From assembly GCA_910591455.2 (NCBI GenBank), contig OU342823.1, forward strand, positions 17,383,219-17,447,218: a stretch of 64,000 nucleotides of DNA, written 5' to 3'. This stretch comes from Pholis gunnellus (Eukaryota > Chordata > Actinopteri > Perciformes > Pholidae). The position numbers and the translations under genes were made by a program. The notes below the pieces were generated by a model that did no database searches, was not told where the DNA came from, and saw nothing but the letters and a program-made list of their open reading frames with translations. Positions 46,555-57,974 of this stretch are shown here, one piece after another. How positions within the stretch are numbered: position 1 is the stretch's first letter; every line of letters starts with the position of its first letter.

Positions 46555-48105
46555 TCCTTCCATCCCCCAAACAAGTGTACAGCAGTGAGCAGTGTACTGT
46601 ACACGGCAGGGACAATTACTCAAGTGTGGGAACCTTTTTACAAATGTAGTATTTGGTAAAAGTCTAATATATCTTAGTAGTACAGAGTTTTGTGAAGAGA
46701 CACCCGACTTGCTAAACTTGGTGCAGTAACAAATACACAAGATGAGTAATATTTAATGAAATGTTGCCACTCTCTCAAATCCATGTGATGTGTCAAGGTG
46801 ATATCTGGAAACTTGAGGCTGCAACACTTTGAATATTTCATTTCCACAACATGTTGTTCTACTCATACACATGCAAGGTTACCATTAATGGCATTGTTAT
46901 CAACTGATTCGTGTTTTGAATTTGTAAAAAAAAGGCACGGGAATATCATTTAGATAGCAAAGCAAATACCTCCATATCACGTACACAGGTCTGCACAATA
47001 ATGTATGGCGATGACAAGTTGCCTATGAGAAGACGGTGCTCGCGGCTATCATTCGCCAGCCTTTGTTTTCCCGTCGTTTGAAGCAGGAGACGAGCCGGGG
47101 AATGACTCCATTAATGCAGAACCTATTTCTTCCAAATCAAAAGAAACACCCCAACCAGTGTAATGACAACCTCTTCCCTCCTTGCCTCTGGTGCTTTCCT
47201 TTTACTCATCACAGGAAGCAAGGACATGAAGGTTGGGGTGTACAGTGGAGTGTTGTGAGAAGTCAAGGTGCATGTGTGTGGTGACGTTTCCTGTGATTGT
47301 CAGTGCAGAAGGAATTACTTACAGTGTTGTGCACCGGGTTGGTCACATGATGACCGTAGATTATAAGACCACAATATTTAGCTTTCTGTTTTCTGCAATC
47401 TTTGCCATCATGTATTTCCAAAATAGATTCACTATTGCTAGTGTTTTGGTGTATAAAATGTTAAGTACAAATGCTTTCTCCGCTTATTTCCCACGGCCTT
47501 GCTTGTGTTTAGGTACCTTTGTATGCTTTAATATGTGATTCTTAAGCTTATTTTTTCTGACATTGGGAGGGCTACTCAACAGGCCTTCAGAAGTCATTTA
47601 GATTTCTCTTGCTAGATCCAGCATGACTTTCTGTCTACTTCGAGCTGTTCATTTTTAAGACTGCTGTTGTATTTTTCTTGGTATTAAACAAGGTAAATAA
47701 AACCGTACCGTTTTAACCGTATTTTTGACCAAAATTACTGACCGTATATTAATTATGTATTATTTTAAATGCATAGTATGTATTTTCTTAGGGGTCTCTT
47801 AACAGAATGGTGCACAAATGAGTCCTAAAACCGCGAGCCACGCTGCCGTTGACGTTTGCTCAGATCTTTTCTCTGATAACTTCAGATCCAGACGTCGGAT
47901 GACTAAAATCCTTCAACAAGTTAGAATATTGGAGTTAAAAACAACCAAGATCTAAAAAGATAAAAGATTTTTGGCATAATGTAAATACACAACTCAACAA
48001 AATATACAACATAGGCCTAGATGTTTCTTTGACATTTAAATGTGGAATTGTCACATATTTAAACCTTAAAGAAGGGCCCCATGACATGAACTGAAAGTCA
48101 TGTGC
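46555..48105. other. non-coding stretch, no gene recognised
   Basis: AT-rich. The short stretch 47700-47755 ('aaaccgtaccgttttaaccg') resembles hAT subterminal wording but is too short to call. The 101-codon frame at 47233-47538 shows no domain. Confidence 0.45.
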
Positions 48106-48109
48106 TATT

Positions 48110-48370
48110 TAATTCTACCAAGCATTAAGTGTCTCTTTGCAGATGGTCACCTGTTGAGGGAGCCTGTGCCCAAACCACTGATGGTTAGCCACAGTGGCTG
48201 GAGTCCTAATTAAGCCATGGTGGAAATATCGTTAGCCAGCCTCATAATGATGCTAATTGTTTGCTTCGAACCAGGAAAAGTGCATCATGGGCGTAATGGG
48301 ATAATAAGACGCTCTAATGCCACCCCCAATGGGATTGCACCTGCTTATTACACACTGAAAGCTATATTTA
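48110..48370. other. candidate conserved non-coding element
   Basis: Unique block with 'ggagtcctaattaagccatg', 'ataatgatgctaattgtttg', 'gtgcatcatgggcgtaatgg' and 'cacctgcttattacacac'. No open frame, no simple repeat. Texture-based call. Confidence 0.38.
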
Positions 48371-48374
48371 GTCA

Positions 48375-51300
48375 CTGTAGGTACTAATATGAATCAACTA
48401 CATGTGTTTTGGATGTTTGCGTCATTCCTGCTCCAGTGAATTTATGTTCAGGATATGTGTGCATGGGCTTTGTCTAAAGAGGAGGGGGGGAGAAGAGAGA
48501 GGTTGTGGAGGAGGGTAGGGCGGTGTTGCCTTTCATATTCTCAGCGTGAATCCTGCAGAAAGTCATTACCCGCAACAATAGAATTTCTGCTCCATTTGCC
48601 TGGCATATTTTTTCCATCTGGCCTGCGAAGTACGCCACCCTCAGTCTGGAGTCTAAAGAAGTGCCCCTTCAACTTCATACTATAAGGCCAACCGAAGGCA
48701 TCAACCCCTCCTGTCATAACTGCCATAAAGGTCTGCAGGACCAGGGATTTCAAAATAGAGGCTTCTTGGTTTGACGTCTTATCCAATGCATCTCAAAAAC
48801 ATTCATATTCAGTCTTGCGTGGTTGGAAGCCATTGGTGGCATCTTGTCCATGCTGCAGTCTGGAGCTTGTCATTAAAGGGAACATTCTTTTTCTCTACCT
48901 ATCCGAGTTAGGTATGAAGTGTGAAAAACGACAGCAGTTGTCACTGATGTTCTCTGTGTCTCTGTCGTGGACTTTTCGCATCCCAGTGATGCACTTGGTA
49001 TGAGGTAGAACTACAGAGTGCTACCCTCAGCTTTGGCAGCTGTGGGGCGAAATGTTGCTCAAAAACGTCCTTGTTGTCATCGCCTGTGTTATGTTTCCAA
49101 CAGCGACAGGGAAATCCCACCATCCAGAATCTGAGCAGAGAATATTTCTGCTGTAATGAATGTCAGCGTAGGCAGTTTTTGTTGGACGCCGTCGCTGACG
49201 ATAACCCAGAGAATGAGAGCCGTGTGAGCAATACTATGCATGAGAGGCTTCCTCCTCACTGGGAAAGTGGTGAGCTGGAGACCTTCTTCAGGATCCCAGA
49301 GATAAACTGGAACAGACAACTGAGACCAGAAGGCTGATTTTGGGGCGTTATAGACTTTTTTTTATAGCATTTATAGCGGCTTTTTTTTTTTAATTTAATG
49401 GTCTGCCTCTGAAAAAGGAGCGAGAACCAGCAACGAGCCGCTGCTGCGGGGTAGCTAGTCCACGGGCAGCCAGATGGCGGAGAGATACAGCGGGGGGGGA
49501 AAACAGCGTGTACAGCAAGCATATTTTCACATCTGACTTGGGGAATTAAGGATTTGTTTTGATCAAACATGTGTTGCTGATTGTTGGAAAGACTAACCAA
49601 GACATGTTCATATTTTGTGTCTGTACAGTTTAAATGAGGTGTGTTTTGTCAATCGACAAGGCAATTACGCCTGTAATAGTTCGGTGTGAAAATTCAGAGG
49701 GTGTATGGTTGAAATTTTACAGTATGGGTGTAAGAATATTTTCCGCATTCACATTTAGTGAGTATATTTTGAGTATTTGTGAGAAGTAGAAAAACAGCAA
49801 CTTGCGCGAAATGCATCCTGGTACATGTAGGCACAGCTCATCATGTACATGTAGATCAATATAGCACATACTTTTCTTTAGTGGCCTACATTCACCTATC
49901 AGCACTGACTGGACACTCACATAAAAGGTGGCACATTTTTCCTTTAAGATCTGAAACAATGCAGTGTATAACTCATGTGGAACAGAAGCTTTCTATGGAA
50001 CCCGGTGAAGACCTGAAAATAATTTTCCAGTTGTGTCTGGACACTGTAATCATGTCTCATTGCTCTCCAACAATCAAACAGCTCTGGGAAAACTGAGACG
50101 CGATAATGGATCCAAACAAAACACTTGGCAAACTACTGTAAAGGCCCAGCATATAAGGAACTATCCTGAAGGGGTAGGAGAGCTCTCATTTTTCCCTCCA
50201 GCTCTCTTTCCAAGCCTTGCTTTGCTTTCCACTCCCGTCTCTTATTAGCAGTGAATGAGAGTGGGAGGAAGAAGGAATGCTTTCTGGCACGGGGGTCCTT
50301 TTGTTGTCTTGGTGACTGCTGCTCAGCCATCTCGGAAAAACTCAGGGGCCCTGATACATCATCACCGTGGCTCCCCAGGCATTCGCAGCGAGGCTCAGAT
50401 CTGATTCTCTATCGAGCGTCATCCCGTTCCACAAACACAACCCCGGAACTACCAACCACAGTCGCCATTTACTCCAGAAAATCTGCTTCCTGGCAATCAT
50501 CCAGCACCTTAACGTTCACCGGAGATGTTCCCGTGCTGCTGCACGCATGTCCCCCCGTTCATGCAGTTATTTAAGTAAAGACTGTTTTTCTGTATGGCCT
50601 TTGAAGTGCCCGTTCCGTATGTTTTGTATACGCGTTTTCCTGCAGGACAAAGCCTCCTTTTAATTTCTGCGGCTGTGTGCAATTTTGGCGGACAGCCGTC
50701 GGATTTACATAGCGAAGTGGCCCACCTGCTCTGTGTTTGTCGAGCGGAGAGAGACGGATACAGTGTCTTTACTTAAGATTGTAGATTTGATTGGAAGATT
50801 ACTAATTCATCCTTACAAAGCATGGGTTACTAGAGTGCTTCATGTTTTTGGATTTATAAAGATCTTGAGTTTCCATTCCCTTGCTGATGTAAGTAGATAG
50901 CCTTGTGTAAATAAAGCTATCTGTAAAAGCTACAGTAGACCTCTATGGATAATGATTCAAGGAAGCACAAGACAAACATTGTAATAAGTTCCCAATAAAC
51001 ATGCTTTATGTCATGGAAAGGTCTCCATTAACTCTGGAATGCACAACTTGCTTCCCCAGCCCTCCGCTCCCCGGCTTTGAAAACCTTGTTATTACTCCAA
51101 ATGCGAGATCTTTATTCATTGTTTTTTCTTCGTAATTCCTGTTAGCATTTCCTGCTGAGAACAAACACCAACGCAGTCTCACATGTGTGCACGCTTAAAC
51201 ACACAGAGAGCTTCTCTGGCTTTATGAAACGTTTCCCAGGAGGCTCAGTGACTGAGGAAGTGTCATGTAGATCATTTTCTCATTTCTTCTTTTGATGAAA

Positions 51301-52195
51301 GCTTGTTTGGAGAACCCCCCCCCGCCACCACCACCGTCTGAACGCACAAACTAAAGCGACTGCAGTGAACGAAGACGCTCAATGGGTTATCATAGCTGTC
51401 AAGGCGATATTACATTCCCTGAATTGTTTCTTGGACCATTGTTAAATTGAATTACACTGCAACTGAATGTTGCATCATCTGCATACAAATACGTTTTTAG
51501 ATTATGCAGGATTTAATAACCAAACTATTTCTCACTATTAACGTTTGAGAACAAAAGGCTACAGTTGTCATCACTGAAGCGGCGTATTGCACCTCGAACT
51601 TGGTTTGAACTATATTCAAAGTCGAAGTATCGAAATAATCTCCTCCACTGTAAGCTGACCTATTCTCAGTAGGACGTGGAAACCAATTCCGTCCTGCTTC
51701 CTGGATATGTGACGTGACTCCAGTCTGGCAGGGGTGGACAGGAGTGAACGGCGCGATAACGAAGTCCAGACCCGGTCGCCCACTGTCCGTCGTCAGAGAG
51801 CCAGACGTGTGACAGATCATAAAAGTTAACAGGCGGCTCCTTTTTCTCTTTTTTTTTTGACATACAGAGGCACAAACACAACTGCTGGACAGAGATAGCC
51901 GGTAAGGCAATCACCACGAGGGACAGCACGGGGGAGGGAGTGGGGGAGAGATGAGGGAGGTGCAGGATGGGAAGATGAGCCGAATAGCCTGCCTATGAAG
52001 AAGTACTGTTATCTGACATTTGACTTTAATAGAAGCCAAATGACTACTGGTTTGTGCTATTTGATAACTAAAGACAACCATATTTTCCATTTGAAACATA
52101 CATGCAGTAGATCTGCAACTATGGCTACAGACTGGAATCGCCACTTTGGTTGTAAACCAAAGAACAGAGCAGATTGAGATTGAGCCGATGATGGC
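48375..52195. other. non-coding stretch, no gene recognised
   Basis: A purine-rich patch lies at 48478-48520. The 49071-49337 plus frame (88 codons) ends in a plausible-looking peptide (NECQRRQFLLDAV) that I cannot assign, and the minus strand is open there too; it may be a decayed transposon. T9-10 runs occur at 49380-49391. The part 50360-50720 has overlapping frames in two phases without domains. A C9 run lies at 51317-51325 and a T9 run near 51851. Confidence 0.42.
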
Positions 52196-52199
52196 ACTA

Positions 52200-52345
52200 G
52201 ATAAGACATCAGCGAGTTAAAAAAGTTAGTAGGTTTCAACTTCTGGGGATCACGTACAGTAATTCTGCAAAAAAATATCAATAATTATTCAAGATATTTC
52301 AGTCCGGACCAAAGTGGAGGTCCAACCAATAGACATTGCCATCTC
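52200..52345 (+). repeat. interspersed repeat (family B, copy 3, terminal part)
   Basis: Reads 'ttctggggatcacg', 'caagatatttcagtccggac' and 'caaagtggaggtccaaccaa' then 'agacattgccatctccacgc', which is the terminal wording of family B as I know it from percomorph genomes. The first part aligns with the reverse complement of 23000-23055. Same orientation as copy 2. Confidence 0.72.
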
Positions 52346-52550
52346 CACGCCGCTAGCTCGATGAATAAAAAGTACAGACACCTGTTAACTGTAAACCAAC
52401 TGCGAGGAGAAATGAGTAGTATCGACCGCTCAGCAGCAAGAAGGTTTTTAACATTCATTGCGGCAGCCAACGGCACCGTCTCCCAGATATAATTTAAAGA
52501 TATCCATCAGCCGCGTCTTCTCTGCCCCGGCCCTCTGAGCTGCTCTCCAG

Positions 52551-52720
52551 GATGACCAGCAGGCCACGACCGTGGCCATCTCTGCTCCGCCTGATAACCT
52601 CTCACAAAAAGCCGGACCCCAGCGTCACCGCTGGCCAAAGCATGGCAGTGTTTGGAGCACATTTTCTGCTTGGATGGATCCAATGTTTTCACAATTCTAT
52701 TGACTCTGCTGCTGATCTCA
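52551..52720 (+). other. exon-like segment of unknown identity
   Basis: Preceded by a pyrimidine-rich acceptor (cccggccctctgagctgctctccag, shown here only in part: gagctgctctccag) ending at 52550 and followed by the donor ca|gtaagg at 52721. One frame stays open for all 170 bp (MTSRPRPWPSLLRLITSHKK at its start), but the peptide matches no family I know, and the minus strand has an even longer open frame (52507-52917, 136 codons). It could be an exon of a non-coding RNA or chance. Confidence 0.22.
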
Positions 52721-52724
52721 GTAA

Positions 52725-53405
52725 GGAGGGGAAAAAATAAATAAAAAATAAGGTGGCAGAGGGGAGATGTATAAAACCTGCTTTCAGTGATGGAAGGGGG
52801 AGATTGTGAGGACTGGTGAAGTGGGTGGGTTTGGGCTCCAGGGTGTACAACCTGTGCTTGTGCCTTTGTCCCTTTACACCGCTGAAATGTCAAATCTGCC
52901 CTTTTCGCTCGGTTCAAATGCTATTATTTTTATCACATACTGTACAGTACGGCACAAGCTCCACTCGGTTGTCTGTCACTCACCTCCCTCAATCTCATTC
53001 AATCACATTTTTTCTTATCGAGCTCCTGGCTTCAGGAACATCCAATTTTTTATATCTTATAATTTCCGTCTGTCTTTTTTTCCCCTTTCCATGCTGATGG
53101 ACAATTAAGTCTGAGTATAATGTGTTCACTCTGATAAACATGATTTTAATAATCTCCTCACATTGTTTAGGTTTGAAATGATCAGTCCTTAAAGATGTTT
53201 ATACCATACGTGTTTTGTCTGCACACACATGTTAATCGAGTATAAAAAAGAAAAGAAAAAAGCTGGGCTACTGGTAAGTAATGGGCTTATGCTACTTTTT
53301 GGCCAGTGTGCATAACGTAATGTTGCCGAAGTTGCGATACTAAGTGTGGCCTCTCAGCCCAGCACTGTTCCTGGGGGCCTGGACACACTAGCTAGCTATT
53401 CTTTT
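52725..53405. other. non-coding stretch, no gene recognised
   Basis: Frames of about 93-100 codons at 52806-53108 have a C+T-rich right half and no domain. An aaaagaaaagaaaaaag run lies near 53247. Nothing else. Confidence 0.45.
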
Positions 53406-53408
53406 TTT

Positions 53409-53443
53409 ACCTGTCAGCTCGGTTGCTAACTGAGCTGACAGGT
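53409..53443. repeat. strong hairpin: 12-bp perfect inverted repeat
   Basis: ACCTGTCAGCTC (53409-53420) and GAGCTGACAGGT (53432-53443) are perfect reverse complements. The spacer GGTTGCTAACT can pair further (a G-T wobble, then GTT/AAC) leaving a three-base loop, so an RNA copy would form a 16-bp stem. TGACAG/CTGTCA is also the core site of TALE homeodomain factors such as MEIS/TGIF, present here in both arms. Confidence 0.85.
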
Positions 53444-53449
53444 TTATTT

Positions 53450-54475
53450 AAGGGAGGTACTAGTTCCATCGACTCCTGTCTCCGTAATAATCGAGAAACC
53501 ATGTTTCTTTTGTGGAGCAATTTATGCTTCCCCATTGGGCGTTAACTAAAAATGGATTGTAAAAAATAGTTTGTAAGCCAAGATAGCTCATTCTGTTTTG
53601 GACTCTGTTGCCTTTTCAAGGTTTGTTATTGGTCAACAGCGCCAGTTCACTTGTCAAAGTTGAACAGGAAGGCACAAGGGTTGCGTGGATTTGCTTCGCC
53701 CTCGCAAGGGAATTTGATTTCGCCGCAAACTTTATCCATAAATGCTGTCGTGACTGTGCCTTGGTTTTAATATGACAACATTAACGTTGACATTCCCACA
53801 AAATCGTTGCTCGCAATGTCACTGGTGCGCTTCCTGCATACTATCCAGAAAACATCATCCTCAAAGCACTGATTAATATGTAGAACTCCCCAAGCTCCCA
53901 GACGGAGAGAGCTGCTCCCTCCACCAGAACCGGCACAGCTACAGTACCGCGAAGAGAGCGCCGTTATGAAATGCCACATTGAATTTGGGCATTAGGCAGA
54001 GACACTGGAGTGGCCAGGCTCTGTGGGATTCATAACGCAATGGAAAAAAATAAATAAAAGACTGCTTCTCGCCATGGCCTGTCTCATTCGGGGCCCCATG
54101 TCCGTTTCCCATAATGCCGAGCTACAGGGAGTCGAGCGGTCTGAATGGTCCTCTCCCTGGGATCTAATGTGTGCCCCACGCTGTTGTCAGAATGACTTAG
54201 TCGTTACCTGGTGAGAGGTGCTAAACGTCACTTAGGCTCTTTCACAGCAGGTGTGTGGGGTGCCATCATATTGAAAGACAAGACTTTCAGAAACGTACTA
54301 TTTTTGGATGCGAGACAACGAGGACACGCGAGCCGGCTCCATACGTGCAGCCACATATCTGTTCTCCCCGTCCTCGTCCTCCTTGCCAGACACGCTCTCA
54401 TCTCCGCATGCTTCGCTCGGTACAGCTCTTAGCCTGGGCCCACTTCAACCGTGCAGCGTCCTGACTGATGGCTCC
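53450..54475. other. non-coding stretch, no gene recognised
   Basis: Frames at 53767-53979 (minus) and 54211-54514 (plus, three phases) show no domain. GC content is higher from 54300 on. No matched repeat. Confidence 0.45.
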
Positions 54476-54479
54476 CTCA

Positions 54480-54960
54480 GCAGCACTCTAAGTGACTGTG
54501 CCCATAACCATTAGAAAATATGGAACACGCGCGCCGAGCTAGCGTTGAGAAACATACACCTCCGATTAATCAGGGAGGGGGGGCCTTTCCCCTCTCTGAC
54601 GCTGGCTGCTGTATTACATGGGCACAGGGGACAACTCAGCGCTGAGGAGGCCAATAAAACAGCGCATTCTCATGGGGGGGTGGAACCGAACGCTACCACG
54701 GCCATCCGCTGTCATGGAAGCCTGGTGATGTACTGGGCCATTAAAAACGATACTCGATGCCTGCGGGGGGCCGCGGGGTGCGCTCTCATCTCGGCTTTTA
54801 CAATCCGGCTAATTTCTCGGGAGGGAATCTATGTGCAGGGCTCAATTCTAATGAAGTCAGGAACATTTGTATGGATAAACTGGAGAAATGTAACTCTATA
54901 TCCATATGGGTGTTGTGGGACGCTGCAGCGGGCTAATTGCTGAAGGTAAAATCGCATCGA
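54480..54960. other. candidate conserved non-coding element (open for 132 codons on plus)
   Basis: A frame at 54545-54943 is open for 132 codons, but the peptide has no domain, starts in a non-descript context and lacks splice-site support. The DNA itself has enhancer-like wording: 'gaacacgcgcgccgagctag', 'gggccattaaaaacgatact', 'acaatccggctaatttctcg' and 'gcagcgggctaattgctgaa'. I favour a regulatory element whose GC content keeps one frame open; a small gene cannot be excluded. Confidence 0.35.
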
Positions 54961-54964
54961 TTCA

Positions 54965-55635
54965 AATGACTTTACAGAGCTCTTTGCAGCTTTCAGCGCG
55001 ACTCGTTGTTCATTGTGATTACCTGTTTTTTCCCCTTTCACTTTTACTCCAAAAGAAACAAAAGCACAGGAAACTGCTGGGATAGTTTTTTATAAAGTTA
55101 ACAGCATGGCCTGCTGCCTAACAAGGAGCTTGGGGGAATAACATGTTTGGTGGAGCTAGAGACCTGCACTGTTGAGTTGATGTTTATTGCCCACAAACAG
55201 CCAGGCGCAGACTCTCTACCTTATCCTGCACATGAAAGCCTGGCCCGATTTCAAAGTTCCCAAAGAGAGCACAGTCTGCAAAACACCTGCGAGATAACAC
55301 TCCGGGAGGATTAAACTGCCATTTGACTCTCTCTCCCTCTCTCTCCTTTCCTCCCCTCTACCTTTCTCCCCCTCTCCCTCTTTTCATGTGTCGGGTCTCT
55401 TAAAGACTGCGACCGTGGCATTCCTGCTGGCTCCAAACGCCGACTCGCCGATATCATTCAGAAGTGAGCCCCTCGGATTTGTTTACTTAATCCAATATTT
55501 ATGCTCCGTGTATGTTTGCGAATGCAAAACAGTTTGTGCCTCCAAAAAGCAAGACACAAGGTCCCCAGATAAATGGGCAAAAGAAAAACATAAATACAGG
55601 AATGGTTGAAGAGAAGAAAAAAAAACTGAAAATTG
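54965..55635. other. non-coding stretch with CT-rich tract
   Basis: A C+T tract of about 60 bp spans 55326-55384. No matched interspersed repeat. Short frames only. Confidence 0.45.
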
Positions 55636-55639
55636 GAAA

Positions 55640-55930
55640 ATAAGAGTATTAAGGGGAAATTTTGCGAGGAATGTTTGCGGTTTGCGGTGAAGCAGATAGC
55701 TGGAGTCGACCCCGGGAGGAATTATCGCAGCCGGCTAAAGTTAAATTTGTTCAACATCTCCGCTGTTTGGCCGGATCTTAGTCAAATTGCAGCGAATCGC
55801 ATTAAGGGTGGCAGAATTATGCGTCCATAAAAACGAGTGGAAATTCCACTCGGAAATCCACAAAGGGTGATCCATTCCTTACATTTTAGGATTGAGAGCA
55901 TAAATGATGATGTTAGGCCCCTCGAGGACA
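55640..55930. other. candidate conserved non-coding element
   Basis: Unique block with 'gtttgcggtttgcggtgaag' (a direct repeat of tttgcggt, RUNX-like TGCGGT words), 'gcatcg/gcgaatcgcattaag', 'gaattatgcgtccataaaaa' and the palindrome at 55834-55852. No useful frame beyond 65 codons. Texture-based call. Confidence 0.42.
55834..55852. repeat. 19-bp perfect palindrome
   Basis: CGAGTGGAAATTCCACTCG is a perfect inverted repeat around a central A. GAGTGG/CCACTC half-sites resemble NKX2-type binding words (CCACTC, core CACTT/CACTC). It sits inside the candidate element above. Confidence 0.88.
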
Positions 55931-55934
55931 GTCC

Positions 55935-56490
55935 ATCCCTTTGATCACATCTGATATTCTCGGAGCGAGCCGTCTGATCGCCCCAGCTCTTGCCATATTT
56001 ACACCGATACGCCGAGCAGTGATGTTCTCCCAGAGGGGGAGCATTGGGTTCTCAGCACCCTCCATGTCCAGATGAATTGGTCAAAGGCCTCATCTGCCGC
56101 TGATCTCCCCCAGCCCACGGCTGGCAGACATTTGTGGTCACGCTGCCTGGTAGGAAGCCTCCCAAGGCTCCAGGGAGGGAGGAAGGCAGGACCCCTGCTA
56201 TGGCTGTCGGCGATTCACCCACAGCACGGTAGCGACTGAACATTAAACAATCCTTTTACAAGTTAGAAAGCTTGAACTGGACTACCCCAGACTGTCAACA
56301 ACATATTGTTGCTGTATGAGTGGAGAATGTGGTCGTGCGGTGTTTTCTCTTTCAGCAAAATGACTAATCATCAAATTTAGCTGAGATTAGTTATTAGGCC
56401 TTTGAGTGCTTCTAGAATGTCCCCATAAATATGTGGATCTTATCAGCAGTCACATGCATGGCAACAACATATATAGGAGCTTCTATATGG
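55935..56490. other. non-coding stretch, no gene recognised
   Basis: The left part to 56060 continues the unique texture of the preceding block. A 63-codon minus frame has no domain. Confidence 0.45.
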
Positions 56491-56493
56491 CAC

Positions 56494-56523
56494 CACACAC
56501 ACACACACACACGCACACACACA
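56494..56523. repeat. (CA)n microsatellite, short, interrupted
   Basis: About 14 CA units with one CG interruption. Confidence 0.9.
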
Positions 56524-56529
56524 GGTAAA

Positions 56530-56980
56530 CCCAGATCTGCAGTGCAAGATGCCGCATTGGCATGTGTCATTTATGTATTCATTTGTATGCCCTGCAAGAG
56601 CAATATGTTGATACTTTATCGAGTAGTGTGCTTTAAAAACGTAATTTGATATTGTGTATTCCACAGTTAAAAATATTAGATTTTCTCCTAAAGGCCAAGC
56701 CCTATGATGGAACGTGCAAAGTAGTGTAGTAATACACTAACAAAGGCAAGGAAAAAGAGTAATACTAGCTAGCAAACATAGATGCAAACAATGCACTATT
56801 CAATATAAAAATAAAAAAACTGTTTTATCAGAATAGAAATCATCAAGTTTGCATGTGTGATCAATAGACCTCACTATGACCAATATTACTTAGGATCAAA
56901 GAATTACTCGCTGAAGAAACTCTTTACAATGTGCTGTACTCATTAACAGTGGTAGTGGTAGTTTTCAAAACCTAATTTTC
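56530..56980. other. non-coding stretch, no gene recognised
   Basis: AT-rich, no open frame above 75 codons, no matched repeat. Confidence 0.45.
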
Positions 56981-56984
56981 CATT

Positions 56985-57130
56985 CACCTCTATTATATTG
57001 GGGTTGGTGGCACAAATCTAAGAGACATGCAATTTCCAAACTCATTCCAATAAAACTGCACGGCAGGATAACATTAGAGGTAAATGAGAAGATGTTTTCT
57101 TTTAATTTGGGAGAACCAACCCTTTAAACA
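56985..57130 (+). repeat. probable interspersed repeat fragment
   Basis: 'ccattcacctctattatatt' followed by 'ggggttggtggcacaaatct' and closing with 'tgggagaaccaaccctttaa' follows the layout of a dispersed fish repeat I know (…ccattcacctccattgtattgg… ending …gtgaactatccctttaa). No second copy in the window. Confidence 0.5.
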
Positions 57131-57329
57131 TCCCCGATCATTACCTTATCTGGATACAAGAAACAACTCAATCCCTTTAACGGCTCCCTCATTTACTTTC
57201 CCATGACCTCAGGCGCGATGGTGTGCACAATGAGGTAGAACGTCATGTAGACTTAAGCTAAATGAGTTGCGAGGGCATTATTTATCATCAAAGGGCTCTC
57301 TAATTACACTTGATAGTCTAACATGTTAA

Positions 57330-57650
57330 AGAGAACACCAAGAATATGAACTTTAGCTCTTATCGTCAATCTGTGTAGCCGAGGCAGAATTAAGGATTGG
57401 CCCTGCGCATAATCACTTGGCACAGGCAATTATAAAAATAATTAGAATATTAATTAAAATTTCTCATTAGTGCACCCTGTTGTTTTTAGGAAATGAGTTT
57501 AATGATAGGCAGGCCCCTGGTCTTCATCCTCGCTAGCGGGGGCACCGTGTGCCCTGGGAGCGGTGGAGTCACGGCCCGGGGAAAGTGACAAGTGCACACT
57601 GGGTGTTTACATAGTTAATGTCTAACCCAGATTTGTAAGCACGACATTAT
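57330..57650. other. candidate conserved non-coding element
   Basis: 'gcagaattaaggattggccc', 'gcgcataatcacttggcaca', 'aattataaaaataattagaa', 'attaattaaaatttctcatt' and 'gagtttaatgataggcaggc': a very high density of homeodomain-type cores in repeat-free DNA. Among the best enhancer-like blocks here, by texture only. Confidence 0.42.
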
Positions 57651-57654
57651 GCCC

Positions 57655-57970
57655 ACATCCTCTTCCCAGGCAACGCCATGAGGAGACCGCCATCGTGTCA
57701 TCTGAATCGCTTGGCCCGTCCGAGATGAGCCAGGCCTGCGCACAATCGATCACCGGCGATCGACGCACAACGCATGGAGGTATGATTTGTGTCCCGACTT
57801 GGTCCCGACGTCATGCGTACGTGGTCAACGATAACCTCACGAGATCGAGGCGGCTGCAGTTTTTGGAGCCATGCACCGCAGTTGCTCTCTGCCAACTGCA
57901 AGACCCAGGGCATGATGGGAAACGCCTGGCAGTCGCCTGATCGAAGAGCTAATTGGCTCTTAGTTTTGGC
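57655..57970. other. candidate conserved non-coding element, CpG-rich
   Basis: Rich in CpG words: 'cacaatcgatcaccggcgat', 'cgacgcacaacgc', 'gtcccgacgtcatgcgtacg', 'cacgagatcgaggcgg'. It ends in 'gaagagctaattggctc'. The small inverted word CGATC...GATCG occurs near 57747-57762. Open on both strands for 80-104 codons without a domain. Confidence 0.38.
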
Positions 57971-57974
57971 AACA

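Noticed and set aside
47690..47760. Possible second hAT-like fragment (aaaccgtaccgttttaaccg)
   Set aside because: Too short and AT-rich, with no terminal motif; kept only as a remark.
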